Origin: Empedobacter falsenii
GTDB taxonomy: Bacteria; Bacteroidota; Bacteroidia; Flavobacteriales; Weeksellaceae
Direction: 5' to 3'
Length of the DNA stretch: 64,000 bases
NCBI RefSeq assembly: GCF_013488205.1
Contig: NZ_CP040908.1
Location: forward strand, 1-64,000
Part shown: positions 7,945-16,179 of the stretch, in pieces
Position numbering within the stretch: the stretch's first letter is position 1
Layout of the letters: the number at the start of each line of letters is the position of its first letter
Notes under the pieces: model-generated
Told to the model about the DNA's origin: nothing
Seen by the model: only the letters and a program-made list of their open reading frames with translations
The model's database searches: none
Position numbers and translations under genes: made by a program

Positions 7945-8018
7945 GGCCGAGTGGCGCAACTGAATAGCGCACTTGATTACGGCTCAAGAGGTTACAGGTT
8001 TGAATCCTGTCTCGGTCA
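7945..8018 (+). tRNA. tRNA-Arg (anticodon ACG)
   Basis: 74 bases fold as a standard cloverleaf: acceptor GGCCGAG/CTCGGTC, D-stem GCGC/GCGC, anticodon stem CTTGA/TCAAG with loop TTACGGC (anticodon ACG, positions 7979-7981), T-stem ACAGG/CCTGT and discriminator A. CCA is not encoded. The D-loop has GA instead of GG and the T-loop reads TTTGAAT, so the usual G19-C56 tertiary pair becomes A19-U56. The ACG anticodon would need A34 deamination by TadA to read all CGU/CGC/CGA codons. Confidence 0.95.
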
Positions 8019-8025
8019 CAAAAAT

Positions 8026-8053
8026 GCTCAGCGTCAATCGTTGAGCTTTTTTT
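8026..8053 (+). terminator. Terminator of tRNA-Arg
   Basis: GCTCA(GCG)...(CGT)TGAGC forms an 8-bp stem with one wobble pair, followed by seven T. Confidence 0.8.
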
Positions 8054-8081
8054 ATGAATGTTAAATTCTATTGTTATCAAT

Positions 8082-8117
8082 AAAAAAGTCCATCTACAAA
8101 TTGTAAATGGACTTTTT
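8082..8117. terminator. Terminator of der (works on both strands)
   Basis: AGTCCAT(C)TACAA...TTGTA(A)ATGGACT is a long stem with one mismatch, flanked by A and T runs. It lies just beyond the der stop codon. Confidence 0.8.
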
Positions 8118-8126
8118 GGATTTTTA

Positions 8127-9434
8127 TTATTTCTTTCTGAAGTAAACTTCAACTGGAACTCCTTCAAAATTGAATTCCTTTCTCAATTGATTTTCGATAA
8201 ATCGTTTGTAAGGATCTCTAATATATTGCGGCAAGTTACAGAAAAACGCGAATTGAGGCGTTTTTGTAGGTAACTGCGTTACATATTTGATTTTGATGTA
8301 TTTTCCTTTTACTGCAGGTGGAGGTGTAATCTCGATAATCGGTAACAAGGTTTCGTTTAACTTACTTGTTTTGATACGACGACTACGATTCTCGTAAACT
8401 TCTATAAATGTATCAACAGCTTTCAAGACACGTTGTTTTGTAAGAGCCGAGATAAACAACACAGGAACGTCTGTAAAAGGCGCAATACGTTTTAGAATAG
8501 CATCTTTGTATTCTTTCATTGTATTGGTTTCTTTCTCCAATAAATCCCATTTGTTGATTAAGATGACAACACCTTTTCGGTTACGTTCTGCTAAATAAAG
8601 AATGTTCAAATCCTGTGCTTCAATTCCACGTTCTGCATCAATTACCAAGACGCAAACGTCACATTCTTCGATTGCACGAACCGAACGCATCACAGAATAA
8701 AATTCTAAATCTTCGCTAACTTTTCCTTTTTTACGCATTCCAGCAGTGTCTACCAAAACAAATTCGTGTCCAAATTTATTGTACAACGTTTCGATAGAAT
8801 CACGTGTTGTTCCTGCGATATCCGTTACAATATTACGTTCTTCACCTAATAATGCATTGATTAATGTAGATTTTCCAGCATTTGGACGACCTACGATTGT
8901 AATTTTAGGTAAACCTTCGAATGGATCAATGTGTTCTTCTTCTGTAAAACAATCTACCACATCATCCAATAATTCACCTGTTCCACTTCCGCTCATTGCA
9001 GCGATTGTGTACATTTTTTCGAATCCTAAGTTATAAAACTCATAAGAATCGTCTAAATTTTTGTTGGTATCGACCTTATTCACAACTAAGAATGTAGGCT
9101 TCTTAGTGCGTCTTAAAAGGTTGCCAACTTCCTTATCCATATCCGTTAAACCAACTTGATTGTCTACCATGAACAAAATTACATTTGCTTCATCAATAGC
9201 TAATTCAACTTGCTTGCGGATCTCTTCTTCAAAGGTATCATCTGAACCAACGACATACCCTCCGGTATCGATTACGGTAAACTCTTTTCCATTCCAATCA
9301 GATTTTCCATAATGACGATCACGTGTAACACCAGAAGTGTCATCAACGATAGCTTGTCTTTTTTGGATCATTCTGTTGAAGAACGTAGATTTACCAACGT
9401 TTGGTCTTCCTACAATTGCAACTATATTTGACAT
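8127..9434 (-). CDS. der: Ribosome-associated GTPase Der (EngA)
   Basis: Der assists assembly of the 50S ribosomal subunit. The 435 residues contain two tandem GTPase domains with P-loops GRPNVGKST (9-17) and GRPNAGKST (182-190), G3 motifs DTGG and DTAG, and G4 motifs NKVD and NKWD, followed by the C-terminal KH-like domain. It is full length for the family. A TACCTTTG box ends five bases before the ATG, so transcription probably begins at or within a base or two of the start codon and the message may be leaderless. It is a single-gene unit with its own terminator. Confidence 0.97.
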   Translation of the reverse strand: MSNIVAIVGRPNVGKSTFFNRMIQKRQAIVDDTSGVTRDRHYGKSDWNGKEFTVIDTGGYVVGSDDTFEEEIRKQVELAIDEANVILFMVDNQVGLTDMDKEVGNLLRRTKKPTFLVVNKVDTNKNLDDSYEFYNLGFEKMYTIAAMSGSGTGELLDDVVDCFTEEEHIDPFEGLPKITIVGRPNAGKSTLINALLGEERNIVTDIAGTTRDSIETLYNKFGHEFVLVDTAGMRKKGKVSEDLEFYSVMRSVRAIEECDVCVLVIDAERGIEAQDLNILYLAERNRKGVVILINKWDLLEKETNTMKEYKDAILKRIAPFTDVPVLFISALTKQRVLKAVDTFIEVYENRSRRIKTSKLNETLLPIIEITPPPAVKGKYIKIKYVTQLPTKTPQFAFFCNLPQYIRDPYKRFIENQLRKEFNFEGVPVEVYFRKK

Positions 9435-9438
9435 TTTG

Positions 9439-9446
9439 CAAAGGTA
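9439..9446 (-). promoter_or_regulatory. -7 element (TACCTTTG) of der, implying a leaderless mRNA
   Basis: The minus strand reads TACCTTTGCAAAATG: the -7 box is five bases from the start codon. The -33 region has TGT, not TTG. Confidence 0.55.
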
Positions 9447-9501
9447 TAATTTTTAGAATTATTTTTTACATTAATTTTTTGATTGAGAAAGTATTGTAAA
9501 T

Positions 9502-9528
9502 AAAAAAGGTTAGATAAACTCTAACCTT
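9502..9528 (-). terminator. Terminator of the cupin/cytidylyltransferase operon
   Basis: AAGGTTAGA and TCTAACCTT form a 9-bp stem; on the minus strand it is followed by a run of T. Confidence 0.85.
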
Positions 9529-9537
9529 ACTCAATTT

Positions 9538-9966
9538 TTATTTTACAACTTTAAGAAGTTCTTTTTCAGCAACCACTTTTCTAAGGCCAGAACTTGAGAA
9601 ACGGTGGTCTCTTGAATTGTAATACAATTCGATTCCTTTTTCTTCACAATATTTACGTCCTGTGAAGTTTTTATCTTGATATTCAATACCTAAAATACGC
9701 ACATCAATTTTGAAAGATCTCAAAACATCTTCCAAATCTTCTTCAGTTGCATAAGGCACAATTTCGTCAACAAATTTGCAACCTTTTAACTGAATGTAGC
9801 GTTCTACAACAGTTTGTGTTGGTTTGTTTTTTTCTGGTCGATCTAATGTTGGATCTGTTTGTAAACCTACAATCAAATAATCACAATGTTGTTTTGCGTC
9901 TTCTAGCATTTTGATATGTCCAGCATGGAGCAAATCAAAAGCACTAAATGTAATTCCGATTTTCAT
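9538..9966 (-). CDS. Cytidylyltransferase-like protein (glycerol-3-phosphate cytidylyltransferase/TagD type)
   Basis: A 142-residue nucleotidyltransferase with the HxGH motif in FDLLHAGHIKML near the N terminus and an RDHRFSSSGLR segment that corresponds to the family's C-terminal RTEGISTS-like loop. Members activate a phospho-alcohol or sugar phosphate with CTP for cell-surface polymers. ATG 9966 (MKIGITFSAFD) is preferred because the family begins there; ATG 9972 two codons upstream is possible. It follows the cupin gene by about 30 bases in one operon. The exact substrate is not determined by the sequence. Confidence 0.8.
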   Translation of the reverse strand: MKIGITFSAFDLLHAGHIKMLEDAKQHCDYLIVGLQTDPTLDRPEKNKPTQTVVERYIQLKGCKFVDEIVPYATEEDLEDVLRSFKIDVRILGIEYQDKNFTGRKYCEEKGIELYYNSRDHRFSSSGLRKVVAEKELLKVVK

Positions 9967-10001
9967 AGTCAATTAGTTTAGTATTTTATAGTTAGTTTTT
10001 G

Positions 10002-10352
10002 TTAATCTTCAGATGATCGGTTGTAATCATCTTCGATGCGAATGATGTCTTCCTCGCCAAAATACGTACCATGTTGAACTTCGATAAAAATTAATGTCTC
10101 ATTACCTATGTTCTGAATACGATGTTTTGCTTTTAATGGAATAATAACGACTTCACCAGCTTTGTATTCATATTCTTTATCATCAAGTGTTACCATTGCA
10201 GTTCCTTGAACAATTGTCCATACTTCTGCACGATGATTGTGATATTGATAAGACAAACGCCCGCCAACATTCACTTCTATTCTCTTCAATTTATATATAT
10301 CGGTGTCCTCTAATACGTAGTAAGAACCCCAGGGTCTATTTCCTATTTCCAT
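10002..10352 (-). CDS. Cupin, type II phosphomannose isomerase C-terminal-like domain
   Basis: The 116 residues form a single cupin of the kind found at the end of mannose-6-phosphate isomerase/GDP-mannose pyrophosphorylase: RPWGSYYVLED opening, metal ligands in YHNHRAEVW and a second motif VVIIPLKAKHRIQN. As a free-standing cupin it may isomerise a sugar phosphate. It precedes the cytidylyltransferase gene in a two-gene operon, which suggests a common role in making an activated sugar or polyol for surface polysaccharide. Confidence 0.8.
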   Translation of the reverse strand: MEIGNRPWGSYYVLEDTDIYKLKRIEVNVGGRLSYQYHNHRAEVWTIVQGTAMVTLDDKEYEYKAGEVVIIPLKAKHRIQNIGNETLIFIEVQHGTYFGEEDIIRIEDDYNRSSED

Positions 10353-10423
10353 GTTTTACGCAATTTACGGAATATTTAGATACAACTCTAAAATACTTGA
10401 TGAATAAATTGTTATATTCATTC

Positions 10424-10457
10424 AAAAAAAAAACCTCAAACACATGCTTGAGGTTTT
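10424..10457 (-). terminator. Terminator of tRNA-Phe
   Basis: AAACCTCAA and TTGAGGTTT close an eight-base loop; on the minus strand nine T follow. Confidence 0.85.
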
Positions 10458-10464
10458 ATAAATG

Positions 10465-10540
10465 TGGTGGTGCCTCCAGGAATCGAACCAGGGACACAAG
10501 GATTTTCAGTCCTTTGCTCTACCAACTGAGCTAAGGCACC
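10465..10540 (-). tRNA. tRNA-Phe (anticodon GAA), CCA encoded
   Basis: The minus strand folds into a canonical cloverleaf: acceptor GGTGCCT/AGGCACC, D-arm GCTC/GAGC, anticodon stem AAGGA/TCCTT with loop CTGAAAA (GAA), T-arm with the standard TTCGATT loop, discriminator A, then CCA at 10465-10467. It has a consensus promoter and a terminator of its own. Confidence 0.97.
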
Positions 10541-10554
10541 GTCATTTTGGATTG

Positions 10555-10586
10555 CAAATATAAGAAGGTTTATTTGTCATTTCCAA
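10555..10586 (-). promoter_or_regulatory. Promoter of tRNA-Phe
   Basis: On the minus strand TTG (10586-10584) and TATATTTG (10562-10555) are separated by 21 bases, within the Bacteroidota range. The predicted start is a few bases before the tRNA 5' end. Confidence 0.65.
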
Positions 10587-10672
10587 AATTATTTTTAAAT
10601 ATTTTTTGTTAATTTTTTAAGTAGTTGATTTTTATTCATTTATTTTTATAAAAAATTACGAATCTGTAACAA

Positions 10673-12163
10673 ATGGAATGGTCAATCACACTTTTGCACA
10701 TCTGGAATTTTATCAAAGAATGGTATTGGGTTCCGCTTACAATCCTTTATATAATGGTGATTGTTACTATTTTGATCGAAAATCGAAACCCAACCAAAAC
10801 AATTGCATGGATATTAGTGATTGTTTTTCTACCGTTTATTGGAATAATCTTATATTTTTTCTTTGGACAGAAATTTAAAAAAGATGAATTTTTTAAACGA
10901 ATAGATAAGAATCATCAAAAAATCATCAATGAAAAATGGGCTGAAATGGATCAATTTGTTCAAGATGATTTAGATAAAGTAAATACAAGAATAGGTTCGT
11001 TGTCACAGGTTTATCGTTATTTAAATAATGCAAGAGTTGCTTATCCTGCAACAAATAATAATGTAAAGTTGTTGATAAATGGAGAAGAAAAATTCCCTCT
11101 TTTTTTGGAAGCTTTACGTGAAGCGAAAGATCATATTCATCTCGAATATTATATTTTTGATGAAGATCATATCGGAAATGAAATCATTGATATTCTGATT
11201 GAAAAAGCTAAAAAAGGTGTAGAAGTTCGTGTTACTGCGGATGATTTTGGTTCGCCGAAACTAAATAAACATCAATCAAGATTTGATGGAACAGGTGTGG
11301 AATTTCAAACATTTTTACCTGTTCGATTTTCTTCTTTGGCGAATTCTAATTACCGTAATCACCGCAAAATTTTGATTGTTGATGGCAAAAAAGCATTTGT
11401 AGGCGGAATTAACATTAGTGATAAATACATCAATCAAAATGGTGTAATAAGCCCAAATAATAAGGTTTATTGGCGTGATACTTCTGTGATGATTGAAGGA
11501 GATTCTATCAATAGTTTGCAATTGCATTTTTATTTAAATTGGATGATGACGGAAGGCAAAAAGTATAATATTTCTGATCCAAAATATTTTTATTCATCTC
11601 AAGAAAATAACGATTTATCAACGGTTAGTTTTGGACTCTCTTCACCAGGAAGTGATTTACATTCGGCAATGGAAGCGATGGTTTTGGCAATTACTTTGGC
11701 GAAAAAGAAAGTGCAATTGTGCACGCCATATTTTATACCAAGTGACGAATTTAAGACAGCAATGATGATTGCCGTCTCGAGCGGAGTAGAAGTGGAGTTG
11801 ATTATTCCTAAAAAAGGCGATTCTATTGTAGTACAACAAGCGTCATTATCGTTTCTAAAGCCTTTGATGAAACGTGGTATAAAAGTGTATTTGTATGAAA
11901 AAGGATTTATTCACGCCAAAACAATTACGGTCGATGACAAATTGGCTTTTATTGGAACAGTGAATTTAGATTATCGTAGTTTTATGATTAATTTCGAGGT
12001 TACTTCTGTGATAGAGAACGAGACGTTATTACAACAAATGAGTGTTCAATTTGATATAGATAAAGAGGATTCAGAATTATTAACTATTGAAAAGTGGGAA
12101 AATAGACCTTGGTATAACCGCGCGTTTGCGTCGATTTGTAGATTATTAGCACCGATATTGTAA
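10673..12163 (+). CDS. cls: Cardiolipin synthase
   Basis: This 496-residue inner-membrane enzyme joins two phosphatidylglycerol molecules (or a related donor) to make cardiolipin. Two N-terminal membrane helices (about 17-37 and 44-65) precede two phospholipase D domains with HKD motifs HRKILIVD (H230) and HAKTITVD (H414). The length is typical of ClsA-type enzymes. A small membrane-protein gene follows 34 bases downstream, before the terminator, and may be co-transcribed. The assignment is secure at family level. Confidence 0.95.
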   Translation: MEWSITLLHIWNFIKEWYWVPLTILYIMVIVTILIENRNPTKTIAWILVIVFLPFIGIILYFFFGQKFKKDEFFKRIDKNHQKIINEKWAEMDQFVQDDLDKVNTRIGSLSQVYRYLNNARVAYPATNNNVKLLINGEEKFPLFLEALREAKDHIHLEYYIFDEDHIGNEIIDILIEKAKKGVEVRVTADDFGSPKLNKHQSRFDGTGVEFQTFLPVRFSSLANSNYRNHRKILIVDGKKAFVGGINISDKYINQNGVISPNNKVYWRDTSVMIEGDSINSLQLHFYLNWMMTEGKKYNISDPKYFYSSQENNDLSTVSFGLSSPGSDLHSAMEAMVLAITLAKKKVQLCTPYFIPSDEFKTAMMIAVSSGVEVELIIPKKGDSIVVQQASLSFLKPLMKRGIKVYLYEKGFIHAKTITVDDKLAFIGTVNLDYRSFMINFEVTSVIENETLLQQMSVQFDIDKEDSELLTIEKWENRPWYNRAFASICRLLAPIL

Positions 12164-12197
12164 ATATTTATTATATTTAATTTTAAATCAAGGTAAT

Positions 12198-12341
12198 ATG
12201 AAAAAGCCATCTTTGTTATCAATTGGAAAAATTGCTATGGGTGCAGTTCTTGCATATGGTTTCCTAAATTTTATAGATCAACCAGATGTTATGATTGAAT
12301 CTTTTAAAACTGGATTTTTAGAAGGAATATTAGGAAAATAA
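12198..12341 (+). CDS. Small hypothetical membrane protein (47 aa)
   Basis: ATG at 12198 opens a 47-codon frame ending at TAA 12339-12341, placed between cls and a strong terminator on the same strand. The peptide starts MKKPSLLSIGKIAMGAVLAY, has one hydrophobic segment (about 7-26) and ends FLEGILGK. Position and composition suggest a real co-transcribed gene; no family is recognised. Confidence 0.6.
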   Translation: MKKPSLLSIGKIAMGAVLAYGFLNFIDQPDVMIESFKTGFLEGILGK

Positions 12342-12345
12342 AACA

Positions 12346-12377
12346 AAAACCTCCACTTCAATTAAAGTGGAGGTTTT
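12346..12377. terminator. Bidirectional terminator between cls unit and DUF308 gene
   Basis: AAAACCTCCACTT and AAGTGGAGGTTTT form a long GC-containing stem with flanking A and T runs. Confidence 0.85.
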
Positions 12378-12383
12378 TGTTTT

Positions 12384-13022
12384 TTATTGATTTTTAAAAT
12401 CTTCGATTTCTTTTCTAATTTCTTCATATCGACTTCTCAAATCGTCTGAAATATTATTCGGGATATCTTTAATTTTCTTCAATTGTAATGAAATAAAAAT
12501 CGCAAATAATCCGGTAGAAATAACCGCTAATCCTAGCCATGCAACAGCTGTTAAACCTGCTAATTGTGGTTTTGATAATAAAATAAGCGAAATAACTAAT
12601 CCTACAATTGCCAAAAATAATGAAACGCCCCAATCTCTTACACCATAATTTTTTAGGTCGAAAGCATAACTAATTCCAGAAATTGAGCGGAATAACACTA
12701 AGAACCCAACATAATAAGCAAAAACTTCTAAGCTTAAAATAGGATTAACAACTAACATAAATCCGACAATTGCTGTGATAATTCCATAAGTTAATGTCCA
12801 ACCCCAACTGTCAATTTCATCTTTATTTGAGATCGAAAAAACAATTTCCGAAATTCCAGAGAATAAAAAAGATACAGCAAAAAATACTGAAAGTGCAACA
12901 TACGATGCTGTTGGAAATGCGAATGTATAAATTCCAAGTCCAACGAATAATAATCCAATGATTAATAAAATCCACCAATATTTGACAGAATTTTTGATTG
13001 ATTTGTAAAAAGTACGAGCCAT
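12384..13022 (-). CDS. HdeD-like DUF308 membrane protein
   Basis: The 212-residue protein has six hydrophobic segments arranged as three two-helix repeats, the pattern of the HdeD/DUF308 family, whose E. coli member is linked to acid resistance. A charged C-terminal tail (about 185-212) is probably cytoplasmic. It is a single gene, ending at a bidirectional terminator, and faces mvaS divergently. Function in this organism is unknown; the name is by family. Confidence 0.8.
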   Translation of the reverse strand: MARTFYKSIKNSVKYWWILLIIGLLFVGLGIYTFAFPTASYVALSVFFAVSFLFSGISEIVFSISNKDEIDSWGWTLTYGIITAIVGFMLVVNPILSLEVFAYYVGFLVLFRSISGISYAFDLKNYGVRDWGVSLFLAIVGLVISLILLSKPQLAGLTAVAWLGLAVISTGLFAIFISLQLKKIKDIPNNISDDLRSRYEEIRKEIEDFKNQ

Positions 13023-13164
13023 TTTGAAAAAAAATATTTAAAATTATAGACTTAAAATTAAGAAATATTCTAATTAAACCTCTATTTTTTTGTTTTTTTA
13101 TAATGATTATTGATTTCTTAAAATTCAGGATTTATTTCATGCTTACTAAAAATTAAAATACTCT

Positions 13165-13172
13165 TAACTTTG
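13165..13172 (+). promoter_or_regulatory. -7 element (TAACTTTG) of mvaS
   Basis: TAACTTTG matches TAnnTTTG 24 bases before the ATG; no good TTG is found about 19 bases upstream. Confidence 0.5.
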
Positions 13173-13196
13173 AGGTTCGCTTAAAAAATAACGAAA

Positions 13197-14522
13197 ATGA
13201 AGTATGGAATAGAGGCGGCTTCTATCTACGTTCCGCATATATATTTACCAATAAAAGATTTAGCAATTCAGCGTAATATTGATCCTGATAAACTTGAAAT
13301 TGGTTTGGGTTTAAAGAAAATGTCAGTTTTAGACGTTCACGAAGATACTGCAACCATTGCTGCGAATGCTTTGTTGAAATTGATTACTGATTTTAATGTT
13401 AATCCAAACGAAATCGGACGAATTTATTTAGGAACAGAAAGTGCTTTGGATGGCGCAAAACCAACGGCAACTTACGCAGTTCAGTTAGTGGAATCTGTTT
13501 TGGCAAATCAATTTGGAGAACGTCCTTTCAAACACACAGATGTTGTGGATATGACGTTTGCGTGCGTGGGTGGAGTAGATGCGATGCACAATTCTATCGA
13601 TTATGTTCGTGTAAATCCAGCTAAAAAGGCGATTGTAATTGCAGCAGATTATGCAAAATATGGCTTAGAATCGACGGGAGAATATACGCAAGGTGCTGGT
13701 GCAGTAGCGATGTTAATTTCAAATCAACCAGATTTGATTGCGTTTGATAATAATTGGGGAATTGGAATGGAATCTGTTTTTGATTTCTTTAAGCCTCATC
13801 AATCAACTTCTGATGCAACAATTTTGAATGCTTTAGGAACTACAAAATCTGAAATCGAAATCTTTTCTGATGAACCAATTTTCGAAGGTCAATATTCTAA
13901 CGAATGTTATAAAAATAGAGTAAGAGAAGCTTATTTTAACTTTAAAGATGAGGCTAAAGTAGAAGGTAAAATGTACGAAAATTGGCGATATATTGCTTTT
14001 CACTTGCCTTATGCATTTCAAGGAAAAAGAATGTTTTCGGATGTTTTTGCGTTAGAAAATAATCAAGATAATTCGAATGATAATTTGAAAATTGTTTCAA
14101 AATCGGATGAATATAAAGCGTTAATCAAAGAAAAAGTAGAACCAACTCAACGTGCTTCTTCTGAGATCGGAAATATGTACACAGCTTCTGTTTTCACGGC
14201 ATTTTTATCGGCTTTACAAGTGAGTGCTGATAATGATGAAGAGTTGAATGGAAAAACTGTTGGATTTATTGCGTATGGTTCTGGATCTAAATCAAAAGTT
14301 TTTCAAGGACAAATTGGCGAAGGTTGGAAAAATGTGATGAATAAAATGGATTTGTTCAATTATTTGAATCAAAGAGAAGCGATTTCTTTTGAACAATACC
14401 AAAATCTACACAATAAAAATCTGAAAACATCAATCAATGCTTCAAAAGGATTTGCTTTAGATCGCATTGAAACTGAAATTCCAGATTTGAAAGGTGCAAG
14501 ATATTATACTTTTAAAGGATAA
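13197..14522 (+). CDS. mvaS: Hydroxymethylglutaryl-CoA synthase
   Basis: HMG-CoA synthase condenses acetyl-CoA with acetoacetyl-CoA in the second step of the mevalonate route to isoprenoids. The 441-residue protein has the thiolase-like fold with the acyl-accepting cysteine C123 in TFACVGG, preceded by the glutamate region GTESALDGAKPTA, and the histidine in AFHLPYAFQGKRMF. It is slightly longer than firmicute MvaS. Mevalonate kinase lies at the right edge of the window, so the pathway genes are dispersed. It is a single-gene unit closed by a bidirectional terminator. Confidence 0.93.
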   Translation: MKYGIEAASIYVPHIYLPIKDLAIQRNIDPDKLEIGLGLKKMSVLDVHEDTATIAANALLKLITDFNVNPNEIGRIYLGTESALDGAKPTATYAVQLVESVLANQFGERPFKHTDVVDMTFACVGGVDAMHNSIDYVRVNPAKKAIVIAADYAKYGLESTGEYTQGAGAVAMLISNQPDLIAFDNNWGIGMESVFDFFKPHQSTSDATILNALGTTKSEIEIFSDEPIFEGQYSNECYKNRVREAYFNFKDEAKVEGKMYENWRYIAFHLPYAFQGKRMFSDVFALENNQDNSNDNLKIVSKSDEYKALIKEKVEPTQRASSEIGNMYTASVFTAFLSALQVSADNDEELNGKTVGFIAYGSGSKSKVFQGQIGEGWKNVMNKMDLFNYLNQREAISFEQYQNLHNKNLKTSINASKGFALDRIETEIPDLKGARYYTFKG

Positions 14523-14527
14523 AATAT

Positions 14528-14557
14528 AAAAAAATCGCTCATTTGAGCGATTTTTTT
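14528..14557. terminator. Bidirectional terminator between mvaS and the MATE gene
   Basis: AAATCGCTCA and TGAGCGATTT form a 10-bp stem with A and T runs on either side. Confidence 0.85.
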
Positions 14558-15980
14558 ATACTATTTTCTGCTTCCATTTCCCTCGTTTAAAGAGAATAAA
14601 TGCTAAAATTGCAATAAACGTTTCCGAAACAGGAATTGCTATAAAAACGCCTTCTTCTTTTAGGTTGAAATGATACGTTAATACATACGCTAATGGAATT
14701 TGGAATAACCAAAATCCAACAAAATTAATAATCGTTGGCGTCATCGTATCTCCAGCGCCGTTAAAAGCATTCATCATTACCATTCCAATTCCGTATAATA
14801 AAAAACCAGTTGCAAGAATGTACATTCCCTCTTTTGCAACGATTTTGATATGTTCTTCTGTTGTAAAAATTGAGACTAAATAATTGCTTAATCCATAGAA
14901 AATAACACTTACAATCAACATGTAAATGATGTTAAATTTCATGGTCATAAGGACTGATTTTTCTGCTTTTTCGGGATTTTTATTTCCTAAGTTTTGACCA
15001 ACTAAAGTTGCCGCAGCATTGCTTAATCCCCATGCAGGTAACATAAAAAACATCATCAAACGTAAAGCAGTTTGATAACCAGATGAGGCAATTTCTCCAC
15101 CAGATTGAGCAACAATTCGAGCGAGAATAATCCAACTACAACTTGCAATAATGTATTGTACAATAGCAGGAACTGCAATTTTTACAATATTGATAATGAG
15201 TTTAGATTTTGGAAGGAAATAGCTCCATTTAATTTGAATTAATGAATCTTTTTTCGTTAAACAATACAATTGATAAACCACACCACCACTTCTACCAATC
15301 GCAGTAGCTAAGGCTGCTCCTTCTAACCCCATTTCAGGAAAAAAGAACCATCCGCGAACAAGAATTGGACATAGAATAATATTGATTCCGTTGGCTAACC
15401 ATAAACTTTTCATCGCAATTGCTGCATTTCCAGCTCCACGAAAAATTCCATTAATCAAGAATAATAATACAATTGATAAACAACTTGCCATCATTATTTT
15501 AGTGAAATTCTTCCCATATTCTGCGGCTTGTTCGGTTGAGCCCATCCAAATCAATAAATCTTTGGCGAATATAAACCCGAAAATACTCAACAGAATTGTA
15601 ATGATAATCGATAATAAAATTGCTTGCGAAGCACTTTCCGAAGCTTTTTCGGGTTTCTTTTCACCAATTCTTCGTGCAATAATGGCAGTTGCAGCCATAC
15701 TTATTCCGATTGAAATTGAATAAACAATTGTTAATAAAGATTCTGTAAGACCAACGGTTTGTATGGCGAAAGCGCTTTCTTTTAAATGTCCTACAAAATA
15801 TAAATCGACCAATGCAAAGACAGATTCCATCACCATTTCGAACATCATCGGAATTGCTAATAGAAATACTGATTTTTTGATTGGTAACGCGGTTAAATCT
15901 AAGTTTTCGCTTGAAAAAGATTGTTTAATCAACGAAAAAATAGACCCAATTTTGGCTGTTAAAGACTTTTCTACAGTCAT
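14556..15980 (-). CDS. MATE family efflux transporter
   Basis: A 474-residue inner-membrane protein with 12 predicted helices in two six-helix halves, as expected for MATE (multidrug and toxic compound extrusion) cation-coupled antiporters. The first half begins IKKSVFLLAIPMMFEMV and contains FVGHL; the second repeats the pattern. A soluble N-terminal extension of about 30 residues precedes the first helix. It is a single gene with its 3' end in the shared terminator. The substrate is not predictable. Confidence 0.9.
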   Translation of the reverse strand: MTVEKSLTAKIGSIFSLIKQSFSSENLDLTALPIKKSVFLLAIPMMFEMVMESVFALVDLYFVGHLKESAFAIQTVGLTESLLTIVYSISIGISMAATAIIARRIGEKKPEKASESASQAILLSIIITILLSIFGFIFAKDLLIWMGSTEQAAEYGKNFTKIMMASCLSIVLLFLINGIFRGAGNAAIAMKSLWLANGINIILCPILVRGWFFFPEMGLEGAALATAIGRSGGVVYQLYCLTKKDSLIQIKWSYFLPKSKLIINIVKIAVPAIVQYIIASCSWIILARIVAQSGGEIASSGYQTALRLMMFFMLPAWGLSNAAATLVGQNLGNKNPEKAEKSVLMTMKFNIIYMLIVSVIFYGLSNYLVSIFTTEEHIKIVAKEGMYILATGFLLYGIGMVMMNAFNGAGDTMTPTIINFVGFWLFQIPLAYVLTYHFNLKEEGVFIAIPVSETFIAILAFILFKRGKWKQKIV

Positions 15981-16092
15981 TTTTTTTGGTTTTTCAAATT
16001 AAAAATACTTGATAAATTTTTAAATCAAAATGAATTTAACGTTAAGTTGCCGCGAAGTTTTAAATATTCATTTCAATTAAAATCTGAGAGGA

Positions 16093-16104
16093 TTTTGCGC
16101 AAAA
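16093..16104. promoter_or_regulatory. Perfect 12-bp palindrome upstream of the MATE gene
   Basis: TTTTGCGCAAAA sits in the 199-bp region between the divergent MATE and prolyl oligopeptidase genes and overlaps a minus-strand TATTTTTG box (16100-16107). It could be an operator; no regulator gene is near. Confidence 0.3.
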
Positions 16105-16179
16105 ATAAATCATTTTTTTCAATACCAATTTATCTTTTTGATTTTATTATCTTTACCAAAACAGCTATACTAAGAAGAA

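Noticed and set aside
7934-8167. Antisense reading frame across tRNA-Arg (contains RIQTCNLLSRNQ)
   Set aside because: It is the well-known false translation of a tRNA gene; the tRNA fold explains the sequence.
10187-10534. Reading frame running through tRNA-Phe on the plus strand
   Set aside because: It overlaps the cupin gene in antisense and the tRNA; the ASRNRTRDTRI ending is a typical artefact of tRNA translation.
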